Assembly (NCBI RefSeq): GCF_045679555.1
Contig: NC_092098.1
Coordinates: 18,861,038-18,925,037 of the forward strand
Origin: Salvelinus alpinus
Taxonomy: Eukaryota > Chordata > Actinopteri > Salmoniformes > Salmonidae
DNA length: 64,000 bases
Reading direction: 5' to 3'
In this document: piece by piece, positions 1 to 11,072 of the stretch
Numbering within the stretch: position 1 is the first letter of the stretch
Layout: the number at the start of each line of letters is the position of its first letter
Program-made: the position numbers and the translations under genes
The notes under the pieces: model-generated
Seen by the model: only the letters and a program-made list of their open reading frames with translations
What the model was told of the DNA's origin: nothing
The model's database searches: none

Positions 1-539
1 AAAATAAATTATGCAATTATATGGTCATTAAATAACACAACAGCATGGCATATTTAGATAGTGGAATAGGCCTAACCTAAATCATATTTACTTTCTATTT
101 TGCAGCTCAGGCGGTTATACTTGGCTCTTCTGTGTCTTTATATTATCATTCTCACACAAGTCATTTGCTGAAGGCCCAAGCCTATACTATGCCATCTACT
201 GCTATAACGTCATTATCGAATGCCGTTCTAAAACAAGCTCTAGACTTTTATTTTGGAAATGAAACCAGAAGCTCTAGCCTAGACTCTAATGTCTGGGCTA
301 GAGTTGGGTGATTGACTAGCTACGTTCGGTTCATGTCCATTGAGCACTACAACAATGCTCCTATTTCCACTCAGCGCTACAACAAGCACTGCAGCAGTAA
401 TGAATGAGTAGGAAAATGTATCTATAGGCTTGCGTTGTTGTTATTATTAGAGGCTTGGGTATTTTTTGATATTGAGGAATATTTCACTTTCTCTGTTCAT
501 AGGAGTAACAACATTAATTTGTGCATGAGTTAGAAATAA
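1..539. other. No gene recognised
   Basis: AT-rich sequence with no convincing ORF, RNA gene or transposon terminus. A short direct repetition around 345-395 (gcactacaac / gcgctacaac) is the only structure noticed. Confidence 0.5.
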
Positions 540-1037
540 TGCGATGAGACTCAAGTTTCGCCATCGGCTGGAAGACGGTCTCCCCTTTGGTCAGTGTCAG
601 TGTAGGAAAGGGAGAGCGGAGTGATGTTGAGAGACGGACCCTCAGTCTGCTGCTCTCTCCCTCATCTTACCCTGACCAACAGATGCAGGCACCATCAGCC
701 CAGTAAAATATATATATTTTTTTAATGTATGGTCAATCAGCTGTGCTTCACAAAAAAAAAAAAAGATCTATTACCGGTGTGATCATATAGCCTACCTCAA
801 ATGTTTAAATATATATTTTTGAAATGGCTGAAAAACAATGCATTGGCAGGGCAATTCAAGCAAAGCCAATATGCGCTGATAATATATTGGGCCTATAGCT
901 TAAAGCACAAACCTCATTGCTACAGTACTGTTTTTAATTGGTTAATGTTGCATAGGCTTACATTTTTTAAGCGGTAGATCTCGGTTTGCTTTTTGATTCA
1001 AAGTGATCGTGACTCAGAAAAGGTTGGTGACCACTGT
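540..1037. repeat. Partial hAT-type non-autonomous repeat
   Basis: The right edge reads AAAGGTTGGTGACCACTG, ending near 1037. Its reverse complement starts CAGTGGTCACCAACC, a form typical of hAT terminal inverted repeats. The body (about 545-1010) resembles an interspersed repeat I recognise from salmonids. No matching left terminus is visible, so the copy is truncated or its left end has decayed. There is no coding capacity. Family assignment is inference. Confidence 0.4.
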
Positions 1038-1231
1038 TCTAGAGTTTTCCCTGTTAACACTATCAACGTTTCCCTTTACTGTGGCAATTGTGATCGAAAC
1101 AGCACAATATTAGCCACTTTCAATGCAACATACCGAAACAAAACAAAATACTCTATGCAAGAGATTTTGATGTAGGCAGAACGCATCGGAGTAGGATTCT
1201 ACTGCATTTACACACACTACTCAGCCCGTGA

Positions 1232-2711
1232 AACAAATATGAAATGTCAGAATAATAGTAGAGAGAATGATTTATTTCAGCTTTTGTTCCTTTCATCACA
1301 TTCCCAGTGGGTCAGAAGTTTACATACACTCAATTAATATTTGGTAGCATTGCCTTTAAATTGTTTAACTTGGGTCAAACGTTTCGGGTAGCCTTCCACA
1401 AGCTTTCCACAATAAGTTGGATGAATTTTGGCCCATTCCTCCTGACAGAGCTGGTGTAACTGAGTCAGGTTTGTAGGCCTACTTACTCGCACATGCTTTT
1501 TCAGTTCTGCCCACAAATGTTCTATGGGATTGAGGTCAGGGCTTTGTGATAGCCACTCCAATACCTTGACTTTGTTGTCCTTAAGCCATTTTGCCACAAC
1601 TTTGGAAGTATGCTTGTGGTCATTGTCCATTTGGAAGACCCATTTGCGACCAAGCTTTAACTTCCTGACTGATGTCTTGAGATGTTGCTTCAATATATCT
1701 ACATAATTTTCCTTCTTCATGAGGCCATCCATTTTGTGAAGTGCATCTGTCCCTCCTGCAGCAAAGCAAAGCACCCCCACAACATGATGCTGCCACCCCT
1801 GTGCTTCACGGTTGGGATGGTGTTCTTCGGCTTGCAAGCCTCCCCCTTTTTCCTCCAAACATAATGATGGTCATTATGGCCAAACAGTTCTATTTTTGTT
1901 TCATCAGACCAGAGGACATTTCTCAAAAAGGTACGATCTTTGTCCCCATGTGCAGTTGTAAACCGTAGTCTGGCTTTTTTATGGGGCTTCTTCCTTGCTG
2001 AGTGGCCTTTCAGGTTCTGTCGATATAGGACTCGTTTTACTGTGGATATAGATACTTTTGTACCTGTTTCCTCTAGCATCTTCACAAGGTCCTTTGCTGT
2101 TGTTCTAGGATTGATTTGCACTTTTCGCACCAAAGTACGTTCATCTCTAGGAGACAGAATGCGTCTCCTTCCTGAGCGGTATGATGGCTGCGTGGTCCCA
2201 TGGTGTTTATACGTGCATACTATTGTTTGTACAGATGAACGTGGCACCTTCAGGAGTTTGGAAATTACTCCCAAGGATGAACCAGACTTGTGGAGGTCTA
2301 CAATTTTGGACTGATTTGGCTGATTTCTGTTGATTTTCCCATGATGTCAAGCAAAGAGGCACTGAGTTTGAAGGTAGGCCTTGAAATACAACCACAGGTA
2401 CACCTCCAATTTACTCAAATTATGTCAATCAGCCTATCAGAAGCTTCTAAAGCCATGCCATCATTTTCTGGAATTTTCCAAGCTGTTTAAAGGCACAGTC
2501 AACTTAGTGTATGTAAACTTCTGACATACTGGAATTGTGATACAGGGAATTATAAGTGAAATAATCTGTCTGTAAACAATTGTTGGAAAAATGACTTGTG
2601 TCATGCACAAAGTAGATGTCCTAACCGACTTGCCAAAACTATAGTTTGTTCACAAGAAATTTGTGGAGTGGTTGAAAAACGAGTTTTAATGACTCCAACC
2701 GACTTCAAATG
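1232..2711 (-). mobile_element. Tc1-like transposon, left end truncated
   Basis: This element belongs to the Tc1 family with cagttgaagt-type termini that is also present at 4197-5960. The homologous segments include the inner repeat around 1305-1340 (gtgggtcagaagtttacat) and the right end at about 2640-2711, which stops at cgacttcaaatg before a TA. Compared with the 4197-5960 copy, the right terminal repeat lacks roughly 19 bp and the outer left end is missing: homology begins near 1232 inside the usual sequence. It carries a broken transposase on the minus strand. With one terminus gone it should not be mobilisable even in trans. Confidence 0.9.
1334..2274 (-). pseudogene. Tc1 transposase, frameshifted
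   Basis: DDE transposase of the Tc1/mariner superfamily, which cuts and pastes the element into TA dinucleotides. The N-terminal part (from 2274) shows the paired-like helix-turn-helix region, a GRRR stretch, and the first catalytic Asp in WSDETK. The C-terminal part (to 1334) lies in another reading frame and shows QMDNDHKHTS, with the second Asp, and NPIEHLWAEL, with the catalytic Glu about 34 residues on (DD34E). The two parts overlap near 1717-1858 in different frames, so at least one frameshift separates the catalytic residues. The usual DNDPKHT motif reads DNDHKHT. The C-terminus ends normally at NATKY. The protein is non-functional as it stands. Confidence 0.92.
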
Positions 2712-2986
2712 TAAGTAGCCAATAGGCAGAGAGTAGCATAATTTGTCTGATTCTCTGTTATAATGGTATGGGAATAATACTTTATTTTAGATGGCTAAGT
2801 GGATTCTTGCATCAAACAACATTTTCAGTCACCTTTTTGTCTGAATAACAAGTGGATAAACAGGTTAATGTCAAACCTGCATGTTTTTTCCAAAGTCTCT
2901 TGGAATGTACATTGAACACCACACATTGGCTGCTACTGTAGACTGAATGATAGAACAGCTAGTTCCATGTTAAAATGTTATGAGAT

Positions 2987-3340
2987 GGGTCTCCCGAGTG
3001 GCGCAGAGGTCTAAGGCACTGCATTGCAGTGCTAGACGTGTTACTACAGACCTGGGTTCATTCCCATAGGACTGCACATAATTGGCCCAGTGTCGTCCGG
3101 GTTAGGCAGGGGGGCTTTATTTGGCTCAATGCGCTCTAGCAACTCCTTGTGGTGGGCTGGGTGCCTGCAGGCTGACCCCGGTCGCCAGTTGAACAGTGTT
3201 TCCTCCGACATATTGGTGCGGCTGGCTTCCGGGTCAAGCTGGCGGGTGTTAAGGAGCACGGTTAGGCGGGTCATGATTTGGAGGACGCATGACTCCACCT
3301 TTGCCTTTCCCAAGCCGGTTGGGATCACCCAGAAAAAATG
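2987..3340 (+). mobile_element. tRNA-derived SINE
   Basis: It starts GGGTCTCCCGAGTGGCGCAG, which holds a pol III A-box-like sequence (GAGTGGCGCAGAGGTC). A degenerate B box (GGGTTCATTCC) follows near 3053-3065. The 3' body includes the segment around cgtccgggttaggcag and ends in an A-rich stretch (agaaaaaatg). This matches the architecture of salmonid tRNA-related SINEs. A stretch just after the B box that I expect in this family appears deleted. The B box departs from GGTTCGANTCC, so the copy is probably transcriptionally weak. Confidence 0.85.
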
Positions 3341-3599
3341 TTGCATTCCTTCACAAAAAAGTCCATAATCAATACCTTAAACTGCCTGAACAGCACCAGA
3401 ACATCAAGATGAAATGCATGTTGCATTTTGTTGCAGCAATACGGTGCATTAAAACTAAAAGCAGATTTACCTTACTCAGTGGAACCTCGAATTAACCAAT
3501 CCTGTAAATGGGTTCGGCAACTCAGGTGTCTATACTTCAACATCAAAGTTACAGTAGACGGAAGTTTATGACGTAGGGCCTTGTAAACAAAAAGGGAGT

Positions 3600-4194
3600 A
3601 ATGTAGAGATCACGGGTCTTTAGCGAAGTCCAGCCTTTAGATACAGGATGCAGTGATGAGTGTCAAAACTGACACCTGTAACTAAACGAAGGGCACTATG
3701 GTAGATGGCATCCAAAGATTTAAGAGTAGTAGCAGCTGCACTTTGATAAATAATATAGTAATAATCAAGAACAGATAAAAAGGTTGACTGAATAATCTAC
3801 TTCCTACCGCTTAGAGAAAGGCACAATCTATTTCTGTAGAAAAAGCCAACTTAAAGTGTTAGCTTCTTAACCAGCTCATCTACATGTTTTTTTTAAAGTA
3901 AAATCCATATACATGTAAATCCAAATCCATATAAATCCAGTATTTATATGCGGGAACATGGTCGATTGGAGAACCATCTAATGAGTGAACATATAATTAA
4001 TCTCAAACATTCTTACAAGAGAATGTATTTTGTTTTGCCCCTATTTAGCACAAGTTTTAATCACCAAGGGATTCCTGCAAGCTATAAAATCTGACTGTAG
4101 TTCTGAGACAACAGTCAGGGCAATAGCATACATAATAGTATCATCTGCATGTAGATGATCTGCATTTTTAACAGACTAACCAATGGTATTTATA
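3600..4194 (-). pseudogene. LINE reverse transcriptase relic, 3' part
   Basis: Minus-strand translation recovers HADDTIMYA (an altered YADD catalytic box) at about 4105-4165, followed by SELQSDFIAC. Further on, around 3620-3790, come VLDYYYIIYQSAA and SLDAIYHSALRLVTG, the usual C-terminal region of fish non-LTR retrotransposons. Numerous stops and frameshifts are present. It continues on the far side of the Tc1 at 4197-5960, so both pieces are one LINE split by that insertion. The clade is CR1/L2-like by motif; exact assignment was not possible. Confidence 0.8.
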
Positions 4195-4541
4195 TACAGT
4201 TGAAGTTGGAAGTTTATATACACTTAGGTTGGAGTCATTAAAACTCGTTTTTCAACCACTCCACAAATTTCTTGTTAACAATCTATAATTATGGCAAATG
4301 GGTTAGGACATTACTTTGTGCATGACACAAGTCATTTTTCCAACAATTGTTTACAGACAGATTATTTAACTTATAATTCACTGTGTCACAATTCCAGTGG
4401 GTCAGAAGTTACATATACTAAGTTGACTGTGCCTTTAAACAGGCTTTAGAAGCTTCTGATAGGCTAATTGACATAATTTGAGTCAATTGGAGGTGTATCT
4501 GTTAATGTATTTCAAGGCCTACCTTTAAACTCAGTGGCTAT

Positions 4542-5732
4542 TTGCTTGACATCATGGGAAAATCAAAAGATGGCAGCGTCATGTTGTGGGGGTGCTTTGC
4601 TGCAGGAGGGACTGGTGCACTTCACAAAATAGATGGTATCATGAGGGAGGATAATATTGTGGATATATTGAAGCAACATCTCAAGACATCAGTCAGGAAG
4701 TTAAGGCTTGGTCGCAAATGGGTCTTCCAAATGGACAATGACCCCAAGCATACTTCCAAAGTTGTGGCAAAATGGCTTAACATGCTGACCAGACTGGACA
4801 CGTCGCGTGCGCGAGCGTCGCAAAATAAATTTAGAAATCCATGTTATTCAATTATTGCACCCACACTGCTCGCGCGCGCCAACAAGCGTCTGCGATGCCA
4901 AGGGCTAAAATAGAAGTCATTCCTATTTATGACGCAGATCGCGGTGCAAGTCCTGCCTCTCCCATCTCCACGTTGGTTTATAGAAGCAGGTACCCACGTG
5001 CCTTCTCCTCATTGGTTATACCCACGTGGGTGATTGAAAGATGAAATGATTTGCCGGTTGTTGTGGTAAAAGTGTAGATGCCAATCACCATATAAGTTCA
5101 AAGATGAAAAAACCTGGAAGGAGGAGAGATGACTAGAAATGATTCATTGGCTGTTTTATGTGTGGATTTTATGTGTGGATTAATTGTCGGAGTAGAAGAC
5201 CTTGTGCATTTCAGGTAAAATAACAACTCAATGTTTATATCCCAGGACAAATTAGCTAGCAACAGCAAGCTAGCTAAATAGGACAAACTAGCTAGCAAGT
5301 GCAAGCTAACTAGCTAAATTGCCATACATGTTTAATGCTTTTCGACCTGTCTCCAAATTAATGTAATTGGTTCAGAGTTTGTTTTGATATTTTAACCTGC
5401 GTGTCGTGATCGCGTTTGGTGTAGGGGGACAAAATACATTTATGCACGATAGCGCACGCGCGCAGCCGGTTTGGGTTCCGTGTAAGGACAAGAAAGTCAA
5501 GGTATTGGAGTGGCCATCACAAAGCCCTGACCTCAATCCTATAGAAAATGTGTGGGCAGAACTGAAAAAGCGTGTGCGAGCAGGGAGGCCTACAAACCTG
5601 ACTCAGTTACACCAGCTCTGTCAGGAGGAATGGGCCAAAATTTACCCAACTTATTGTGGGAAGCTTGTGGAAGGCTACCCGAAACATTTGACCCAAGTTA
5701 AACAATTTAAAGGCAATGCTACCAAATACTAA
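4542..5732 (+). pseudogene. Tc1 transposase, internally deleted and interrupted
   Basis: Two fragments remain. The first (4542-4780) includes GRKWVFQMDNDPKHTSKVVA with the second catalytic Asp. The second (5486-5732) includes SQSPDLNPIENVWAELKKR with the catalytic Glu. The DNA-binding domain and the first catalytic Asp (WSDETK) are absent because of an internal deletion of roughly 0.6 kb upstream of GSVML. The 702-bp insertion between the fragments falls at KWLK|DKK. The family's usual protein is about 340 residues; about 160 can be recovered here. Non-functional. Confidence 0.9.
4781..5482. mobile_element. PIF/Harbinger-like MITE inside Tc1
   Basis: A 702-bp insertion lies exactly between two copies of TAA (4778-4780 and 5483-5485). 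Comparison with the related Tc1 at 1232-2711, where the codons run on without a break, shows that one TAA is the original target. A 3-bp TWA duplication is the hallmark of PIF/Harbinger transposition. The ends form imperfect inverted repeats: left CATGCTGACCAGACTGGACA, right (reverse complement) CACGGAACCCAAACCGGCTG, both followed by CGCGTGCGC. The termini are CpG-rich, and an internal duplicated gctagcaa/gctagct tract lies at 5250-5320. There is no transposase ORF. Confidence 0.8.
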
Positions 5733-5962
5733 TTGAGTGTATGTGAACTTCTGACCCACTGGGAATGTGATGAAAGAAACAAAAGCTGAAATAAATCATT
5801 GTCTTTCCTATTATTCTGACATTTCACATTCTTAAAATAAAGTGGTGATCCTAACTGACCTAAGACAGGGAATTTTTACAAGAATTAAATGTCAGGAATT
5901 GTGAAAAACTGAGTTTAAATGTATTTGGCTAAGGTGTACGTAAACTTCCAACTTCAACTGTA

Positions 5963-6600
5963 AATAGTGAAGAGAATACAGTATGTCCCAAAATCAACCC
6001 CTGTGGTACACCTTTATGTACTTCAAGAAATTCAGACTTAACCCCATGAATCACGATGGCCTAAATTCTGTCACTAAGATAATCATGAACAGGGGTCAGA
6101 GCTCAGGCACATCGAGGACAACTTATTTTTTTTTAAATAGCATGATCAATTGTATCAAAAGCTTTTGACAGGTCCACAAACAAAGCAGCACATTTCACTT
6201 TAGTGTCTAAAGTGTTGACAAGAGCATTAACAACTAAAATGGATGCTTTAATAGTGTTATGCCCAGGCCTAAACCCTGATTGGTTTACATTCAAAATTCA
6301 TTTATCAGATAAAAAAGAGCAAGGTTGTACATTTATCTAAGATTCAAGAATTTTATCTAGATAAGAAAGCCTTTAAATTGGGCGATAATTGTTAAGATCA
6401 CTACTATCCACACCCTTATTGAGTGGCAGCACAAAAGCTGATTCCCATACTTTTGGAATATTTCCAGATAACAATGTTAAATAAAAATGGGGGTTATTGA
6501 GCCAACAATGATGGGCGCTGCATACTTAAGCAGACCGGGATCCAATTGGTCGGCCCCTGTGGATTTCTTGTTGTCTATTGCTAGAAAAGCATCCAGGACT
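5963..6600 (-). pseudogene. LINE reverse transcriptase relic, 5' part
   Basis: Minus-strand translation gives GFRPGHNTIKA (around 6260-6290), LFVDLSKAFDTIDH (6130-6185; RT motif A with the catalytic Asp) and KGVPQG (around 5990-6005; RT motif B). The order A, B, then the YADD-like box at about 4130 across the Tc1, is collinear with an intact non-LTR RT, which confirms a single element. Stops and frameshifts are frequent. The upstream limit near 6600 is where recognisable protein similarity fades. Confidence 0.8.
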
Positions 6601-9090
6601 TATTTTTCAGTAAATAGCCTAAAAGAAAAACTTTTTGTGTTTTGTTTTGTAAACATGCATGCTTACAGTAGCCTAGTTTGCCCTTGAGCGAAGCATTGTG
6701 TGATCCCCTCAGTACTAGCATGAATGTCCCATACTGACCAGTGCAAGATGTGGGCAGTTGTAATTTGAACTATGAGATATAGGCCCATCATTTGGCCCGT
6801 GTTTCTATTTTCTAGATGAGTGAGCTAAAGGCTGTCTGAGCACCCTCTGATTGATCTCACAGTGTCCAGTCTGATCCATTGAAATTGAATTACTTTCTGT
6901 AATGTAGTACACCGCCCTTAGATAGCTGTATCTCTTTAACTAAAGAGATCTTTGTGTGTTTCCACATGTAATGCTAGTGTTATGAGATGAACATTATCAA
7001 TGTACTATTTGATTTGACATCAGTCTTTCATTTTGGCATGGAGACATGGGCTGTAGTTAAAATGCCATCTAGTGCTTTCAGTGTGACCAGTACTGTGTTT
7101 GTAGAATGATAGATAGGCTGATCCATTCCTCTGTGAGATAAATGAACAAGCTGCTATGCATTGGGATTAGTAGTCCTTCCACAGACTCCCAGATCAAAGC
7201 CTGCGTAAGCTCACTCTCTTGGCTGGAACTGCAACAAAAGTGTTGAAAGCTGTCTGAGAAAGAGAGATGCAGCAAAATATTACATGTCTCCCTTGGCTTA
7301 AATAAGTATGTAAAGATTTCAGTCTCAGTGGCTGGCTGCTGGTTTCTCTTTAAGCTACCCAGCCACTATGTGTCGGATGCAATTGTGATATGTCCTCTGA
7401 CACAAGGACAAATAAAATGTCATCTAAAAGTACTTCTTTGTCTGTGTGTTCCATAGAAAGGCCTTGGCATTTATAACCCCAGACTAAGCCTACTCCCTAC
7501 TGGGCAATGACGTCAGATCAACATCCAATTTTGATTGGATTGTCAACAAACATGGATTTGGTTTTAAATTGACCAAACCCTTGAAACGCTGTTGTTGATT
7601 TTTGTTTGAAGATGTGGTTCAGTTGAGAATGAATAAATTGATGACTTTGTAAATTGATGTTAATTGTTAAAAAAACGACTTTTATACATTGATATGGTAT
7701 GGTGAAAGTTTAAACAACATTTCACATTTATTTTTGATTGATGGGTTGATAGCTACAATATTTGAATGAGCCTTCGGTCAACCTTCCTGGCCAGACCAAC
7801 GAAATCCTGCTTATTTTCCTGTTTCCATTAGTCTATTTTTGTGTTGAAGCACTAACTGTGAGTGTCTAGTATTGAAAAGGAGCTGCACAAAATTAGATTT
7901 CCCATCAAAACAGTGTTAAAAATGCACTCACCGAGAGATTATTTCTCATGTTCCCTGGGGACGGTCGTATGAAAGCTATAATTTATTTTTCTCACTCTGA
8001 TCGTCTAGATCTTGCCTGTTATCCTGCAAGATGATAATAAGACAAGATTAAAAATGTAAAAAAAAAAAATGAAAACAAAAGATTATCATTACATGGGACC
8101 CTCACAATGTGAAAGCTTTGAACAGCGTTTTATGTTAAGAAAGGTTTAGTTTTCATTTATATTTCACAGATGTTTTAATAGGTTGCACCATTTCCTTACA
8201 AAAGTCACGATCCTCACAGAGAGGAAATCCTTGAATGATTCTGAAACCTACTGTGTCATCTGTACACCACTGTGCAGCTCATTAGGCTGCACTAGATTAA
8301 TCAGAATAGACACTGACTGCAAGTTCAGCCTGCTACATGACATCATCTCACCCCTCTGCCAAAACATAGTGAAAGTAATCTATCATCTATCACTATACTG
8401 TGGCTTGACTGGTCAATCACCTCTACTGTACTGGGCCCTCATAGTGGTCTGACTCATGAATAGAGCCCACTCATTTCCAGGGGCTAATGGCAAACTATGG
8501 TGTTAAGGAGATGTTCAGTGAATGTACAGCAACTATACATTACATACAATATAATTTGCTTGAACAGCATTCAATTTAAAGGGGCCACATGCCCTCAGTT
8601 GTAATGGGTGTACGCCTCTGCTGATGAGCATGTGCTTTGTCTGTACGTTTGCTTTAGCCTATATTTATTGTTTTAATGTCATAACACAGGAACTCTTTCC
8701 TACACCATTGAAATTAGTCCTTGATAAAGCCCAATGATTGGGTGAGGTGGTAGGTATTTTAAATCTTCTGTATTGATTAACCTTGTTGCCTTGGTGCACA
8801 GCAGAGGCAGAGCTGTGGCCTCCCAGAGTTTATAAGACTCAGTCCTTGGTTCCCTCTGGCAGCAGCCTCGCGCAAACAGATTGCAATTCAAATTAGCCAT
8901 GATAAGCTAGCAACCTTGAATACTAATGGAAGAAAACAGACAGTTCACAGGCAGGGATTGCACTCAACTCACCTCCCTATTTGGATCTGTCTACATCCAT
9001 TATTGTCCCTGTTGCATGTTGTCTACCATAACATATCTGTTGAAGAAAATGGCTTGTGAAAAATAAAGCACCACCAACTGAAGTGAAGTG
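6601..9090. other. No gene recognised
   Basis: About 2.5 kb without a supported gene or a transposon terminus that I recognise. Short open frames here have no recognisable motif. The segment 7500-7770 has a repetitive feel (several ttgattgat/ttgatt runs), but I could not assign it. Confidence 0.45.
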
Positions 9091-9099
9091 CCGGTTCAG

Positions 9100-9640
9100 A
9101 TAAGGGATGGTTGCGCTGGGTACCCGGTTAAAGGTACAATGACGAACAGGACACAAACTCAATTTGAACATTTTATTATGCTTCAGACACACACAGTTTT
9201 ATGGTGAATTAATTATTTTTTCTTCACAACACACCAGGGAGTTCAGATTTTGTAATCCAGTTCGTGTAGAAATGAGTCCATGGAAAAAGTCAAGCTCTTT
9301 GTGATGTAATCCTTTCTCTGGAAAAGTGAGACTGACCTGACCCCGGCTTGGGTCGGCTGACCCCTTATATATCCGTCCCGGCCTAATGTTCTGATATGCC
9401 CAGGCCAGGGGTGATGATTGGCGGGTCAAAGGTCCCATGAGAGATCAGAGGTGTGTCATGTAAACAGATACTTCACACCTCTGAGGAGGGGTTGGAGCAC
9501 TCCCCCCCTGCAGCAGACCTGCATCCAAAACAAGACAGAATCTGGAGGGAGTGAGGTCTTCTACAGCTTGAGCTCAGAGTTGAGAAATACACAAACAGAG
9601 GGACACATTATTTTAATTGTAGTATGTTGCCATACAACAC
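9100..9640 (-). mobile_element. Candidate solo LTR
   Basis: Read on the minus strand, this segment has a TATA box (TATATAAG, plus 9364-9371) followed about 190 nt later by AATAAA (plus 9172-9177). A GT-rich stretch (gtttgtgtcctgttcgtc) comes next. A compact promoter followed by a polyadenylation signal in one strand, with no ORF, is the U3-R-U5 layout of an LTR. Upstream of the TATA box is a perfect 10-bp inverted repeat (9446-9455 and 9474-9483). I found no primer-binding site or internal retroviral domains beside it, so a solo LTR is the best reading. The outer limits are approximate and no target duplication was identified. Confidence 0.4.
9446..9483. promoter_or_regulatory. Inverted repeat in putative LTR U3
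   Basis: CAGAGGTGTG at 9446-9455 and CACACCTCTG at 9474-9483 are perfect 10-bp inverted copies separated by 18 bp, about 75-110 bp upstream (on the minus strand) of the TATA-like box. Each arm contains a TCACACCT/AGGTGTGN-like T-box half-site. A regulatory role is inference only. Confidence 0.3.
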
Positions 9641-9655
9641 AATAATAACATTTAA

Positions 9656-9770
9656 GTAAACACTCTTATCCAGTGAGTGCATACAACTTCATACTGGTTC
9701 TCCATGGGAATCAAACCCACAACCCTAGTGTTGCAAGCACCATGTTCTACCAACTGAGATACACGGGATC
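9656..9770 (-). mobile_element. tRNA-derived SINE (minus)
   Basis: Reverse complement of gatcccgtgtatctcagttg, an A-box-containing tRNA-like head, with a B-box-like GTGGGTTTGATTCCCA. It ends in the tail ggataagagtg-type sequence (plus 9661-9672). It is the same family as the copy at 20719-20880, in opposite orientation. Short and diverged. Confidence 0.8.
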
Positions 9771-9967
9771 AACAATAACAATAGTAATACTACATTATTA
9801 AAGCCCATGTTTCACCCCAAAAAATATATTTGAAAAATGCATTACTAAATAAATAATAATAATTAAATAATAAATACAAAAATATTATATATAAAATGAG
9901 TAGTACATATATGTATGAATCTGATATGTCACTTTGTTTTTCAATCGGACATTGTAAATTGGAGATA

Positions 9968-10095
9968 CACTCTATATACAAAAGTATGTGGACACCCCTT
10001 CAAATTAGTGGATTCGGCTATTCATGCAATCGCCATAGACAAACATTGGCAGTATAATAGCCTTACTGAAGACCTCAGTGACTTTCAATATTTAA
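9968..10095 (+). mobile_element. Terminal fragment of a Tc1-like element
   Basis: Contains tacaaaagtatgtggacacc and aaattagtggattcggctat, which match the inverted terminus of the Tc1-like element at 35104-35981 (there in reverse complement near 35930-35981). Only about 130 bp of one end survives; there is no transposase. Confidence 0.75.
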
Positions 10096-10174
10096 AAGGT
10101 CTAAAATAAAGTCTCATGTCCAGAGTGAATACATTTTCATTAGTGTATGTCATACAGGTATCTCAACTAAAACA

Positions 10175-10716
10175 TACACTGAGTATATAAAACATTAAGA
10201 ACACCTGCTCTTTCCACATAGACTAACCAGGTGAATCCAGCTGAAAGCTATGATTCCTTATTGATGTCACTTGTTAAATCCACTTCAATCAGTGTAGATG
10301 AAGGGGAGGAGACCGATTAAAGAAGGATTTTTATGCCTTGAGACAATTGAGACATGGATTGTGCCATTCAGAGGGTGAATAAGCAAGACAAAAGATTGAA
10401 GTGTCTTTGAACGGGGTATGGTAGTAGGTGCCAGGCTCACCGGTTTGTGCTAAGAACGGACACGCTGCTGGGTTGTTTCCCGTGTGTATCAGTTTCTCGT
10501 GTGTATCAAGAATGGTCCACCCCCCAAATGACATCCAGCCAACTTGACAGAACTGTGGGATCCTTTGGAGTCAACATGAGCCAGCATCCCCGTGGAATGC
10601 TTTCGACACTTTGTAGAGTCCATACCCCGATGAATTGAGTCTGTTCTTAGGGCAAAATGGGGGGGATGCAACTCAATATTTGGAAGGAGTTGCTAATGTT
10701 TGTTATACTCGGTGTG
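10175..10716 (+). mobile_element. Tc1-derived fragment with partial transposase N-terminus
   Basis: Begins near tacactgagtatataaaaca and ends near ttatactcggtgtgta, which are degenerate inverted ends. I recognise the internal sequence (tgaacggggtatggtagtag; ccagccaacttgacag) as an abundant salmonid Tc1/mariner-derived element. The region resembles the helix-turn-helix part of a transposase, with no DDE domain. Frames are broken. Confidence 0.65.
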
Positions 10717-11072
10717 TATCCCAGACAAGATTAAAGAATCGGACAAAGTGAATATAAGTCAGTGCTCACATCCGTAGAGGTTTGCATGAACTTGAGTGGT
10801 TACATACAATACATGTTGACAGAATGGCTGTGAGACAGAAAGAGACTGTAGCTGTACTCCAAGGTAAGGGCTTTGCTTCTGGAACCACTGAAGACCCCAG
10901 TATTCAATCAGGAAGTTTGAAGAAGATGTGTCACCATCCAGTCCATATCACAGCATGCAGTGGCCTGATAGGGAGATGACAATAAATGCATTATGTCTCT
11001 TTCATCACCAAAGCCATGTTCACTGCACATGTTGCGGAACATTTCAACCCTTTTGTTAGTGTCATTGATAAT
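10717..11072. other. No gene recognised
   Basis: One 66-codon plus-strand frame (10782-10979) lies here without any recognisable domain. Nothing else was found. Confidence 0.45.

Larger units (their letters stand above)
4197..5960 (+). mobile_element. Tc1-like transposon with both termini, split by a MITE
   Basis: Both outer ends are present: CAGTTGAAGTTGGAAGTTTA at 4197 and its inverted copy ending TTCCAACTTCAACTG at 5960, each flanked by TA, the Tc1 target duplication. The transposase 5' half is deleted: the frame opens at 4542 and runs directly from MGKSKD into the middle domain (GSVMLWGCFAAGG). The frame is then interrupted at 4781-5482 by a Harbinger-like MITE and resumes with KKVKVLEW, ending at NATKY. 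It is non-autonomous, but its termini are intact. It sits inside a minus-strand LINE at a TA site. Confidence 0.93.

Noticed and set aside
1524-2314. Plus-strand frames across the 1232-2711 Tc1
   Set aside because: They are antisense shadows of the minus-strand transposase.
10782-10979. Small plus-strand gene with a GGTAAG donor-like site
   Set aside because: A 66-codon frame between two Tc1 pieces with no recognisable features; chance is the simpler reading.
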